From the NCBI GenBank assembly GCA_963768075.1, contig CAVYHD010000033.1, positions 1,139,025 to 1,203,024 on the forward strand: a DNA stretch of 64,000 nt. The letters are read 5' to 3'. This DNA comes from QHXW01 sp963768075 (GTDB taxonomy: Bacteria; Acidobacteriota; Terriglobia; Bryobacterales; Bryobacteraceae). Both the position numbers and the translations under genes were made by a program. Position 1 is the stretch's first letter. Every line of letters starts with the position of its first letter. This document shows positions 54,793 to 63,552 of this stretch, in pieces. The notes under the pieces are model-generated. The model was not told the DNA's origin, did no database searches, and worked only from the letters and a program-made list of their open reading frames with translations.

Positions 54793-55515
54793 ATGAATAA
54801 GCGGAGCGAAATCGCTTTGAGTAAGCATGGCGGGCCTGCTTTTGATCCCGCGACCTTTCTCGCCAAAGTGGGCGGCGGAAAATCAATATCGAAATATCAG
54901 AAGGGTGAGATCGTTTTTTCACAGGGTGAAGTTGGCGGCGCGGTTTTTTACATCCAGAAGGGCAAGATCAAGCTCACCGTCGTTTCTAAGCGGGGCAAAG
55001 AGGCAGTCGTCGGTCTCATTGGGTCTGGTCACTTTTTTGGCGAAGGGAGTCTCAACGGCCATCCGCTGCGTGTCACAACAGCCACAGCGATTGATGAATG
55101 CCTCATTACGCGCATCGCCAGAGCGGCCATGGTCGCTACCATGCGTGATAAGCCGAAATTCTCAGAATTGTTCATGGCGGACCTGTTGAGCCGGAACAGT
55201 CGAATTGAGGAGGATCTGATCGACCAATTGTTCAATTCGAGCGAAAAGCGCCTCGCTCGCACTCTTCTACTCCTTGCGAATTTTGGTAAGGAGGATGCGC
55301 CGGAGCCGATTGTCGGAAAGTTCAGTCAGGAAGTCCTAGCGGAAATGATCGGGACCACTCGATCCCGCGTCAGCCATTTCATGAACAAATTCCGCAAATT
55401 GGGCTATATCAAATACAATGGAAAACTAGAGATCCATAATTCCTTGCTGAACGTCGTGTTGTACGACAAGCCCCAAATTAGAACGAAGGACAAAAGCGGC
55501 CCCAACGTGAAGTGA
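54793..55515 (+). CDS. Crp/Fnr-family transcription regulator
   Basis: About 240 residues from ATG 54793. The cNMP-type effector domain (about 30-140) has FSQGEVGGAVFYIQKGKIKL and the cassette GHFFGEGSLNGHPLRVTTAT; the C-terminal HTH_Crp (about 150-220) has FSQEVLAEMIGTTRSRVSHF and MNKFRKLGYI. There is no Cys cluster near the start, so not an iron-sulfur FNR. Ligand unknown. It is flanked by a repeat R copy downstream. Confidence 0.88.
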   Translation: MNKRSEIALSKHGGPAFDPATFLAKVGGGKSISKYQKGEIVFSQGEVGGAVFYIQKGKIKLTVVSKRGKEAVVGLIGSGHFFGEGSLNGHPLRVTTATAIDECLITRIARAAMVATMRDKPKFSELFMADLLSRNSRIEEDLIDQLFNSSEKRLARTLLLLANFGKEDAPEPIVGKFSQEVLAEMIGTTRSRVSHFMNKFRKLGYIKYNGKLEIHNSLLNVVLYDKPQIRTKDKSGPNVK

Positions 55516-55526
55516 TGTCTGCTTGC

Positions 55527-55640
55527 GGCCCTTCGCGACGTTTTGCTGCGATGCAAAGCCATGTCCGGTCTTGGAGCAACAGCTGACATCGGGCGGCCCT
55601 ATGGGCTCGATGGGTCGGTAGCTTTTGACCCACTCCGGAC
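55527..55640. repeat. Dispersed intergenic repeat R, copy 4
   Basis: GGCCCTTCGCGACG, GATGCAAAGCCATG, CTTGGAGCAACAGC and GGGCGGCCCTATGGGC, closely like copy 3. It begins 12 bp after the stop of the Crp/Fnr gene. Confidence 0.85.
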
Positions 55641-55797
55641 TGGCGGCCAGAAAAGATGATGCAGGGCAGCAACGTGTCATCGACTCGCGGAAGTCAAGGC
55701 ATTCATCACAAACTGCTCAGCCGCTAACCAGCGGGTCCGGTCTGTACGGTTCGGGGCAGCTTAGATTCGCGAGGCGAAAAAAATCGAACGGGTGTCA

Positions 55798-57296
55798 CTA
55801 TTCGGGTCCAACAGCGGGCAATTGGACGTTGAAAACCGAACCATGACCAAAGTCGGACGAAGCCCAAAGCCGACCGTTATGCGCTTCTATGATCGACCGG
55901 CAGATAGACAATCCCATCCCCATGCCTTTCGACTTTGTCGTAAAAAACGAATTCAAAGATGCGGTCGATATCTCTCGAATTTATTCCCGTCCCAGAGTCC
56001 GCTATCGATACCAGAACACTGTTGCCATCTTGAACTGCGGATTTTATCCTTAGTACTCGTGGGCGGTCGGGCATCGACTCCATCGCGTCTGCGGCGTTCG
56101 TCACCAGGTTCAGAATAACCTGCTGCAACTGTCCGCGATGAGCAAGAACCGAAGGGAGCGTGCGTGACAGGTCAGTTTCGACAACGATTCCTTGGGCCTG
56201 TAGCTCCCCATACGCGAGCCGGAGGACCTCTTCAATAAGATCATTCAGGTCCACAGGCGTCCTTTCCGGGCCGTCTTTATCGAACATCGCCCGGACGCTT
56301 CCTATCACCTCACTTGCGCGGTGCCCGGCGCTGACGACTTGCATCAGGGCTGCCTGTACCTCATCGAGATTCCGTTTCGTAAGCCAACGTAATCCGGCAT
56401 TGGCATTTGTTACCATAGCGGCCAGCGGTTGACCGACCTCATGGGCGATCGATGCCGTCAGTTCACCAGCGGTTGCTACCCGGTTCATCTGCGCTAAAGT
56501 CCGGAGGCTGGCACGAATTCGTTCCTCTTTCTCCTTGCGGTCAGTAATGTCGACGATCGCCGAGAGCACCATTGATCCGTCATCCGTTTCGATCGGATTG
56601 AGGCCAATTTCCACGGGGAACTCACTGCCATCCTTTCTCCGTCCGTAGAGGTCGCGTCCTATTCCCATCGGTCTCGATACGGGAGTTGCAAAGAACGATG
56701 ATCGCAGACTCGGATGATCGCGACGAAAGCGTTCGGGCACGAGCATCTCGACTGGGCGGCCAAGAAGTTCCCCTCTTGAGTAGGCAAAGACGCGCTCGGT
56801 CTGCGTGTTGACCATCACGATAAGGCCGTCACGGTCGATCATCACCATTGCGTTGGGGGCAGACTCCACCACCCGGCGAAAGCCTTCCTCCAACTGTTTG
56901 CGGGCCGAGATATCCACGATCGCTGAGAGCACCATTGATCCGTCATCCGTTTCGATCGGATTGAGGCCAATTTCCACGGGGAACTCGCTCCCATCCTTTC
57001 TTAGTCCATAAAGGTCTCGTCCCGCCCCCATCGGTCTCGATACGGGAGTCGCAAAGAACGATGATCGCAAACTCGGATGATCGCGACGAAAGCGTTCGGG
57101 CACGAGCATCTCTATCGATTTGCCAAGCAACTCATGCCGTGTGTAGCCAAATACGCGTTCCGTTTGGGTGTTGACCATTTCAATGAAGTCCGGACGCACC
57201 GATCATGACCATCGCGCAGGGCGCGGACTCCACCACTTGCCGTATACGCTCGTCGCTTTTATGAACGGATATATTATCCTCGCTTTTGGCACCCAC
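55798..57296 (-). pseudogene. Double-PAS histidine kinase, two single-base frameshifts
   Basis: The likely start is GTG 57296, preceded by AGGGAGG, reading VGAKSEDNISVHKSDERIRQ. An extra base near 57190 shifts the frame just after MVMIGASG. Then come two nearly identical PAS-PAC units (PERFRRDHPSLRSSFFATPV in each), HisKA (ASIAHEVGQPLAAMVTNANA), N box (NLVTNAADAM) and G1 (DSGTGI). Near 55950 a T6 run has lost or gained one base: after IDRIFE the proper reading FFTTKSKGMGMGLSICRSII continues in another frame to 55798, while the open frame stops at 55877. The kinase is related to that at 11301. Confidence 0.8.
56550..57111. repeat. Tandem 363-bp PAS duplication
   Basis: About 200 bp at 56550-56750 and 56911-57111 are roughly 95% identical, offset by exactly 363 bp (121 codons), so the PAS-PAC unit was duplicated in frame recently. 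Confidence 0.8.
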
Positions 57297-58181
57297 GACC
57301 GGCCTCCCTAATCAACCTGCATCGCACAGCGCCATGCAACCGTGATCTTGAAATCGCCATTACGGACGCGGACAGTCGGCGAGCATTGAGGAAGACTATT
57401 GGCCTGACATGTCGCATTCGGCCATGTCTTATCAGCGAGCAACGATATGAGCGTCCTGAGTGCTGCCACTGCGAGCCACGTTCAAAGCGCCCGCGAGGAT
57501 GGTGACGATCGGGCGTCGTACATCGCAGACAGACGATGGCGCACCGCGAGAAACGATACGGCCGGCGCGGCTACCTTCCAATTCCCGCGTTCAAATCGCA
57601 TCGTGGCATGTGCGATCCTGAAAAGCCAATTTGATTTCAAACTAACGCGGCCAAAGCCGTATGGGAATAGGCCAAAGGCCGACGATTGCCTTTTTACTTC
57701 GCCGCCGAATGCAGCATGACGCGGGTTTGTCGGCCTTGTTTGCGGCGCGGGACTCGATCCACGAAAACTATGCAGCGCCGCAGCCCCGCACAACCGCAAA
57801 CCTTCCAAAATGCGTGACGTAATTGCAGCCCCGATACCTAACTTGCGTATGCCTTGCCGGAGTGACGGAAGACCGCCCGACTTTGACCGGCGCTACTGGC
57901 GCGAACCCGTTAGAGCGTCAGCGCCGGGGGGATCCGGCCGGGGTCTCACCAAGGGAATGGGCCGGGACAAGATGACATGTCCGACCAGACACATCACAGC
58001 CAGCGGATTCGGGTGGAACCAACAAGAGCGCAAGCGCGTTTAGTTAGGCACACGTAAAACCTGGATTTTGGAACACACCGCTTCGGCGACCGGCCTATGG
58101 AGCCCTGGGCGCCGAGGCGGCCAAAAAGCAATCCGGATCCCGGCGTCACGTTTACGCCACCCCAGTCAAAGGATCAGTCCC
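57297..58181. other. Long intergenic region
   Basis: About 885 bp. Short open frames at 57447-57719 and 57810-58043 exist but lack ribosome sites and family likeness. Carries the phasin and kinase promoters. Confidence 0.4.
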
Positions 58182-58574
58182 ATGAACGAACAGGATCAGG
58201 GAAGAAAGTTTACCGACAAGAGTACGGCGATTGCCAACGAGGCCCTTGCGAAAGGCAAAGCGGCGGCCACGCAGTCTGCGCAGGCGGTTGAACAAAGCTG
58301 CTCCGCCACGGTCGAAAACATGCGGGACTATAATCTCAAAATGATCGACATGGCTCGGGTGAACACCGAAGGAGTCTTCGAGTTTGCTCGCCAACTCGCG
58401 ACCGCGAAGTCACCGTCCGAGATGGTCGAGCTGTGGACGTCGCACGCCCGAAAACAATTCGAGATGCTGAGCGAACAGCTCACTGAGCTGACAGCGCTCG
58501 GACAGAAGATGGCGAGCGAAAGCGCCGATCCGATCGCGCGCAGCGTCGGCCAGGTTTTCAAGAAAGCCTCTTGA
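58182..58574 (+). CDS. Phasin family protein
   Basis: 130 residues from ATG 58182 (AAGGATC upstream), starting MNEQDQGRKFTDKSTAIANE. The Phasin_2 pattern is clear: a long helical pair with AAATQSAQAVEQSCSATVEN, MRDYNLKMIDMARVNTEGVF, EFARQLATAKSPSEMVELWT and ARKQFEMLSEQLTELTALGQ. Phasins coat polyhydroxybutyrate granules; the role is known for the family, not tested here. Convergent with the AceE-like gene at 58609. Confidence 0.9.
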   Translation: MNEQDQGRKFTDKSTAIANEALAKGKAAATQSAQAVEQSCSATVENMRDYNLKMIDMARVNTEGVFEFARQLATAKSPSEMVELWTSHARKQFEMLSEQLTELTALGQKMASESADPIARSVGQVFKKAS

Positions 58575-58608
58575 CCGCTCTGTCGCTTCCGGGCGGACGT
58601 CAAAACAG

Positions 58609-61002
58609 TTAGGTTAGGGGCAACGCCTTGAGGTGCCGGATAGGCCGGCCGGGTGCGATGGCCTGCGCCGCGGCGACGATGGCGTTCGCGTCGATGCCGT
58701 AGTGGCGATAGAGGTCGGCCAGAGATCCGGTCTGGCCAAAATGCTCGACGCCGAGCGGGCGTACGCGGTTACCCGCGACCGCCCCCAACCAAGCAAGCGT
58801 CGCCGGATGTCCATCCAGGACGGTGACAATGCCACAATGCGGCGGCACATCGGCGAGCAGCCTTTCGATATGCGAGCGCGCGTGAACAAGGCCCCGTTCG
58901 CGCGCGCGTTGCGCTGCGGTCCAGCCCGCATTGAGCCGGTCAGCCGAGGTGACCGCGAGCAGGCCGACGTCGCGCCGGTCCTCGGCCATCAGCCCAACGG
59001 CCGCTATCGCTTCCGGTGCAATCGCGCCGGCATAGGCAACGATTACCTGGCAGTTCGGCCCCGGCTTGCGCAGCCAATAAGCGCCATCGACGATTTGCTG
59101 ACGTAGTTCTAGCGTCATCTCACGCGCGATCTGCTCGATCGGCCGCGTCGATAGTCGCAGATAGACGGAGCCACCGGTCTCATCGCGCAGCCAGTTGCGC
59201 TCAGATATTTCACCGCCGCTTTTTTGCATGTAGGCGAACGCCCACGCCAGGATAACGGCGAGCTCGTCGACATAAGCCGGTTCGAAGCTTGCGAGACCGT
59301 CCTGCGCCATGCCAATCAGCGGCTCCGCGATTGATTGATGCGCGCCGCCCTCTCCTGCCAGAGTGATGCCCGAGGGTGTCGCCACCACGATGAAGCGCGC
59401 GTCCTGGTAGCAGGCATAATTAAGCGCATCGAGACCGCGCGCGATAAAGGGATCGTACAGCGTGCCGACTGGCAGGAGCCTTTCGCCGTTGATCGCATGC
59501 GACAGGCCCAGCGCCGAGAGCAGAATGAACAGGTTCATCTCGGCGATGCCGAGTTCGATGTGTTGGCCCTTGGGGGAGAATTCCCAATTGAAGGTTGAGG
59601 GGATGCGTTCGCTCTTGAACGTGTCGGCCATGGCTTGGCGCGCGAACAAGCCGCGGCGGTTAACAAAGCCGCCAAGATTGGTGGAGACCGTCACGTCCGG
59701 GGAGCTCGTGACGATGTGGCGCGCGAAGTCGCTGTCGGTGCGGCCGATGTCATTAAGCAGCGCGCCGAAGCCGGTCTGCGTCGACGTCACCGCCTGGAAC
59801 GCCGACCGCAATTCGGCCGGCACCTCGATCACCGGGGCGTCCAGCCGCCGCGCGCCGGCCGCTGCAAATGGCACGCGATCGAGAAATGCCTCGAGCCGTT
59901 CCGACGGCATCGACAGACCCTCGAAAGGGCCCCATTCGTGGCCGGGCCGCACATGCATCGCTTGGCGAAATGTCTCCATCTGCGCCGGGGTCATCAGCCC
60001 AGCGTGATTGTCCTTGTGTCCGGCCAACGGCAGGCCGAAACCCTTGACGGTGTAGGAAATAAAGCAGGTCGGCCTGTCATTGTCGGCGTTGCGAAACGCT
60101 TCGAGCAATGACGGCAGGTCATGCCCGCCGAGATTGTTCATCAAGGCGGCAAGCTCGTCGTCGGAGCGCTTGTCGATGAGCCGGCCAACGTCGCCTTGAT
60201 CGCCGATAGCATCGTGCAGTCGCTTGCGCCAGGCAGCTCCTCCAGCAAACACCAGCGCGGAATAAAGCGGGTTTGGACAATTGTCGATCCACTGACGCAG
60301 CTTCTCGCCGCCCGGCTCCTTGAAAGCTGCCTGCTGCAGCGAGCCATATTTCAGAATTACGACGTCCCAGCCGAAATTCTTAAACAGTTGCTCGTAGCGC
60401 TCCCACAGCCCTTCGCGCACGACGGCGTCGAGGCTCTGCCGGTTGTAGTCGACAATCCACCAGCAATTGCGCAGCCCTTGCTTCCAGCCTTCGAGCAGCG
60501 CCTCGAAGATATTGCCCTCGTCGAGCTCGGCGTCGCCGACTAACGCCACCATACGCCCTTCCGGCCGATCGAGGCCCCAGCCATGCGCGCGCACGTAGTC
60601 CTGCGTCAGCGAGGAAAACAGCGTCTGCGCGACGCCGAGGCCGACCGAGCCGGTGGAGAAATCCACATCGTCGACGTCCTTGGTGCGCGACGGATAGCTC
60701 TGCGCGCCACGGTAGCCGCGGAAGGCTTCCAGTCGTTCGCGCGTCTGTTTGCCAAGGAGATATTGAATTGCATGGAAGATCGGGCTGGCATGCGGCTTTA
60801 CCGCGACGCGATCCTGCGGCCGCAGCACCGCGAAATAGAGCGCAGTCATGATCGTTGCGACCGAGGCCGAGGAGGCCTGGTGGCCGCCTACCTTCAGGCC
60901 ATCGTCGTTCTCTCGCAAATGATTTGCATTATGGATGGTCCAGCTTGCGAGCCAGAGCACCTTCTTTTCCAGCTCGCGCAGGGCGGCGATGTCGTCAGTC
61001 AC
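58609..61002 (-). CDS. AceE-like thiamine-diphosphate enzyme (pyruvate dehydrogenase E1/transketolase superfamily)
   Basis: 797 residues. GTG at 61002 (GGGA upstream) fits the family start VTDDIAALRELEKKVLWLAS; the frame further upstream is unrelated. TPP site: GDAELDEGNIFEALLEGWKQ (about 156-175) to IVDYNRQSLD, with GDA in place of the usual GDG. The transketolase pyrimidine part (about 470-650) has HIELGIAEMNLFILLSALGL. The layout is that of homodimeric AceE, but it is shorter (about 890 in E. coli). As last gene of a catabolic operon it may decarboxylate a 2-oxo acid; the substrate is unknown. Confidence 0.85.
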   Translation of the reverse strand: MTDDIAALRELEKKVLWLASWTIHNANHLRENDDGLKVGGHQASSASVATIMTALYFAVLRPQDRVAVKPHASPIFHAIQYLLGKQTRERLEAFRGYRGAQSYPSRTKDVDDVDFSTGSVGLGVAQTLFSSLTQDYVRAHGWGLDRPEGRMVALVGDAELDEGNIFEALLEGWKQGLRNCWWIVDYNRQSLDAVVREGLWERYEQLFKNFGWDVVILKYGSLQQAAFKEPGGEKLRQWIDNCPNPLYSALVFAGGAAWRKRLHDAIGDQGDVGRLIDKRSDDELAALMNNLGGHDLPSLLEAFRNADNDRPTCFISYTVKGFGLPLAGHKDNHAGLMTPAQMETFRQAMHVRPGHEWGPFEGLSMPSERLEAFLDRVPFAAAGARRLDAPVIEVPAELRSAFQAVTSTQTGFGALLNDIGRTDSDFARHIVTSSPDVTVSTNLGGFVNRRGLFARQAMADTFKSERIPSTFNWEFSPKGQHIELGIAEMNLFILLSALGLSHAINGERLLPVGTLYDPFIARGLDALNYACYQDARFIVVATPSGITLAGEGGAHQSIAEPLIGMAQDGLASFEPAYVDELAVILAWAFAYMQKSGGEISERNWLRDETGGSVYLRLSTRPIEQIAREMTLELRQQIVDGAYWLRKPGPNCQVIVAYAGAIAPEAIAAVGLMAEDRRDVGLLAVTSADRLNAGWTAAQRARERGLVHARSHIERLLADVPPHCGIVTVLDGHPATLAWLGAVAGNRVRPLGVEHFGQTGSLADLYRHYGIDANAIVAAAQAIAPGRPIRHLKALPLT

Positions 61003-61165
61003 AACTGAGATTCCCGGGATATGCTGTCGAGACTGCCCATCGCGCGAATTTATCACGTTTTCTCGGGCATGCGGGCCACCGCGGTACCGCCTAGCTCGAG
61101 CTCCGCGATACGCTTCTCGGTGGGTAGCAGGATGATGATGTTCCGGCGTACCGATGCCGTTAGCA

Positions 61166-62353
61166 TCAAATGACACCCACTCTGCGCAAACCTTCGATAC
61201 GCTCCTGCGAGAAGCCGCAGTTGAGGAGAATCGCGTCGGTATCCTGACCAAGACGCGGCGCAGGCATTTTGGGCGGTTCTTCGCCTGGACAGCGAATGGG
61301 CGCCGCCAACATCTTGAAATCACGGCGCGTCGGATGCGGGATATTCCAAATGCCTCCCTGCTCACGCACAAAGGGATTATTCAAAGCCGACGCAATGTCA
61401 TTCACCGGCGCCGCGGGCACCCGCCCGGCAAAGTGCTCGAGCCATTCAACCGTGGTGCGCCCCTCGAGAGCGGCATCGAGTGTTGCAGTAACCTGATCGC
61501 GATTTGCGAGCCGTTCTTTGAATGTGCGGAAGCGCGGATCATTAGCCAAATCAGGTCGGCCGATCAGATCGCAAAGGATCGGCCAGAACTTTTCCTTGTT
61601 GCACATAATAAAGATATAGCCGTCGCGTGTCCGATAGAGCTGACTCGGCGTCAATGACGGATGAGAAGATCTCGGCTCGCGGCGTTGTTCATAGTTCTCG
61701 TTAAGGTACCAAGTCGCCAGATAGCTCAGGTTTTGCAGGGCGCAGTCGAACAGATTGACATCGATGTCGCGTCCCATCCCGGTTTCACGCGCGGCAACGA
61801 TGCCGCTGAGCAACGCGAAGGCTGCAAAGAGACCCGTCATCATATCGACGATTGAAAGCCCCATGCGGCTGGGCGGCCCATTCGGTTCACCGGTAAGAGA
61901 GAGGTAGCCGGCCTCAGCCTGCATCAAATAATCGTAGCCGGGCCAGTCGGCGCGCGAGCCGGTGCGGCCATAGGCTGAAAGATGGGCGCAAACGATCCGT
62001 GGGTTGGCGGCCTTGAGCGCGTCATAGGTAAGGCCGAGCGCCTGCGGCAGGTCGCCACGCAAATTGTCGAGTACCGCATCGGCACGAGTTACCAGGGCGT
62101 GCAGAACATCGCGCGCGCCTTCGCGCTTGAGGTCGAGCGTGATGCTTTTCTTGTTGCGATTGAAGCTCTCGAAGAAATGGCTGTCGTCAGGGCCCAAAAA
62201 GAACGGACCAACGCGACGCGACATATCTCCGCCTTCTGAGGGGTTCTCGATCTTGATGACCTCGGCGCCAAGATCGGCGAGCTGCATAGTTCCGTAGGGA
62301 CCGGCACCATACTGCTCGATCGCGATCACGCGCATTCCACGAAGAGGAAGCAT
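61166..62353 (-). CDS. CaiB/BaiF family CoA-transferase
   Basis: A 395-residue class III CoA-transferase. ATG at 62353 is taken because the family start MLPLRGMRVIAIEQYGAGPY is there; the open frame upstream is unrelated. ADLGAEVIKIE and MGLSIVDMMTGLFAAFALLS with D170 (catalytic Asp that forms the acyl link) are seen, and the C-terminal DAILLNCGFSQERIEGLR. It moves CoA between carboxylic acids. It lies 11 bp after the acyl-CoA dehydrogenase gene, so co-transcribed. Confidence 0.92.
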   Translation of the reverse strand: MLPLRGMRVIAIEQYGAGPYGTMQLADLGAEVIKIENPSEGGDMSRRVGPFFLGPDDSHFFESFNRNKKSITLDLKREGARDVLHALVTRADAVLDNLRGDLPQALGLTYDALKAANPRIVCAHLSAYGRTGSRADWPGYDYLMQAEAGYLSLTGEPNGPPSRMGLSIVDMMTGLFAAFALLSGIVAARETGMGRDIDVNLFDCALQNLSYLATWYLNENYEQRREPRSSHPSLTPSQLYRTRDGYIFIMCNKEKFWPILCDLIGRPDLANDPRFRTFKERLANRDQVTATLDAALEGRTTVEWLEHFAGRVPAAPVNDIASALNNPFVREQGGIWNIPHPTRRDFKMLAAPIRCPGEEPPKMPAPRLGQDTDAILLNCGFSQERIEGLRRVGVI

Positions 62354-62364
62354 GGGCTCGGTAC

Positions 62365-63549
62365 CTAAACCGGGTGACGCTCGACCAACTGCCGCGCAAT
62401 GATGATGCGCTGCAGTTCGTTTGTTCCTTCGCCAATCACCAGCAGCGGCGCATCGCGATACAGCCGCTCGACCACGAACTCCTTGGAATAACCGTAAGCG
62501 CCATGGATGCGCATCGCCTCGAGCGAGACGTTCACGGCGGTCTCGGTCGCGAACAGTTTCGCCATCCCGGCCTCCATGTCGCAACGCACGCCTTGATCGT
62601 AAGTACGGGCGGCATCCTCGGTCAGCAGCCGCGCGGCACGGATCTGAGTGGCCATGTCGGCGAGTTTGAGCTGTATAGCTTGGTGTTGGCAGATCGGCCT
62701 GCCGAAAGTCTTGCGGATCTGGCTGTAGGCAAGCGCCTCATCGAGCGCCGCCTGAGCGAGGCCGACGCCGCGCGCGGCGACGTTGATGCGACCAAGTTCG
62801 AGGCCGCCAAGCGCGTGCTTGAGCCCGAGCCCTTCGCGGCCCCCGATCAGCCTATTGGCTGGAACGGTGTAATCCTCAAACAGCAGTTCCGCGGAATCGA
62901 TACCCTTATAGCCAAGCTTTTCAAGCTTGCGGCTCACGCGAAAGCCGTCGCCCTTTTCGGCGATGAACAGGCTCATCCCTTTGTGGCGCGGCTCGGCTTC
63001 CGGGTCAGTCTTGGCCAGAAGCGCAAAGCATTGGCCGTGGATGCCATTTGAGATCCAGGTCTTTGTGCCGTTGATCAAATAGACATCGCCGCGGCGCCTT
63101 GCCACCGTACGGATTGCCTGCAAGTCGGTGCCGCAATCCGGTTCTGTCAGTGCGAGGCCGCCGCGCAGCTCGCCGGTTGCGAAACGCGGCAGATAGGCCG
63201 CCTTCTGCGCCTCGGTGCCGAACCTTTGAACCGCCGCAGCCATGATTAGATGCGAGTTGAAGATGCCGGTAACCGACATCCATACCCGCGCGATACGTTC
63301 GACAATGCGCGCATAGACAGTCGTCGACAGACCAAGCCCGCCGTAGGCGGTGTCGATCGTTGCGCCGAACAGACCCAATTCCTTCATGCGCTCGACGATG
63401 TCTTCCGGATAGATGTCATCATGCTCGAGCGTCTGGACGTAAGGTTTGACGTCCCGTTCGAGAAAGCGATCGATGCTGGCGAGGATGACAGCTTCGGCCT
63501 CGTCATCCTCGCGCAGGAGCGCTTTACGATCCATCGTGCTGTTCGACAT
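62365..63549 (-). CDS. Acyl-CoA dehydrogenase
   Basis: 394 residues. Flavin-dependent alpha,beta-dehydrogenation of an acyl-CoA. Family parts: GLFGATIDTAYGGLGLSTTV, the N-terminal signature ALTEPDCGTDLQAIRTVARR, KTWISNGIHGQ, RKTFGRPICQHQAIQLKLAD, and IGEGTNELQRIIIARQL with catalytic E374. Glutaryl/isovaleryl-type sequences share these. ATG 63549; ends 11 bp before the CoA-transferase gene. In the operon it would oxidise the CoA ester made by that enzyme. Confidence 0.94.
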   Translation of the reverse strand: MSNSTMDRKALLREDDEAEAVILASIDRFLERDVKPYVQTLEHDDIYPEDIVERMKELGLFGATIDTAYGGLGLSTTVYARIVERIARVWMSVTGIFNSHLIMAAAVQRFGTEAQKAAYLPRFATGELRGGLALTEPDCGTDLQAIRTVARRRGDVYLINGTKTWISNGIHGQCFALLAKTDPEAEPRHKGMSLFIAEKGDGFRVSRKLEKLGYKGIDSAELLFEDYTVPANRLIGGREGLGLKHALGGLELGRINVAARGVGLAQAALDEALAYSQIRKTFGRPICQHQAIQLKLADMATQIRAARLLTEDAARTYDQGVRCDMEAGMAKLFATETAVNVSLEAMRIHGAYGYSKEFVVERLYRDAPLLVIGEGTNELQRIIIARQLVERHPV

Positions 63550-63552
63550 GTC

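Noticed and set aside
57447..58043. Two open frames in the phasin/kinase gap
   Set aside because: No ribosome site, odd composition and no family likeness.
61003..61371. N-terminal extension of the AceE-like frame to 61371
   Set aside because: The extension is not family-like and overlaps the CoA-transferase gene end; GTG at 61002 fits better.
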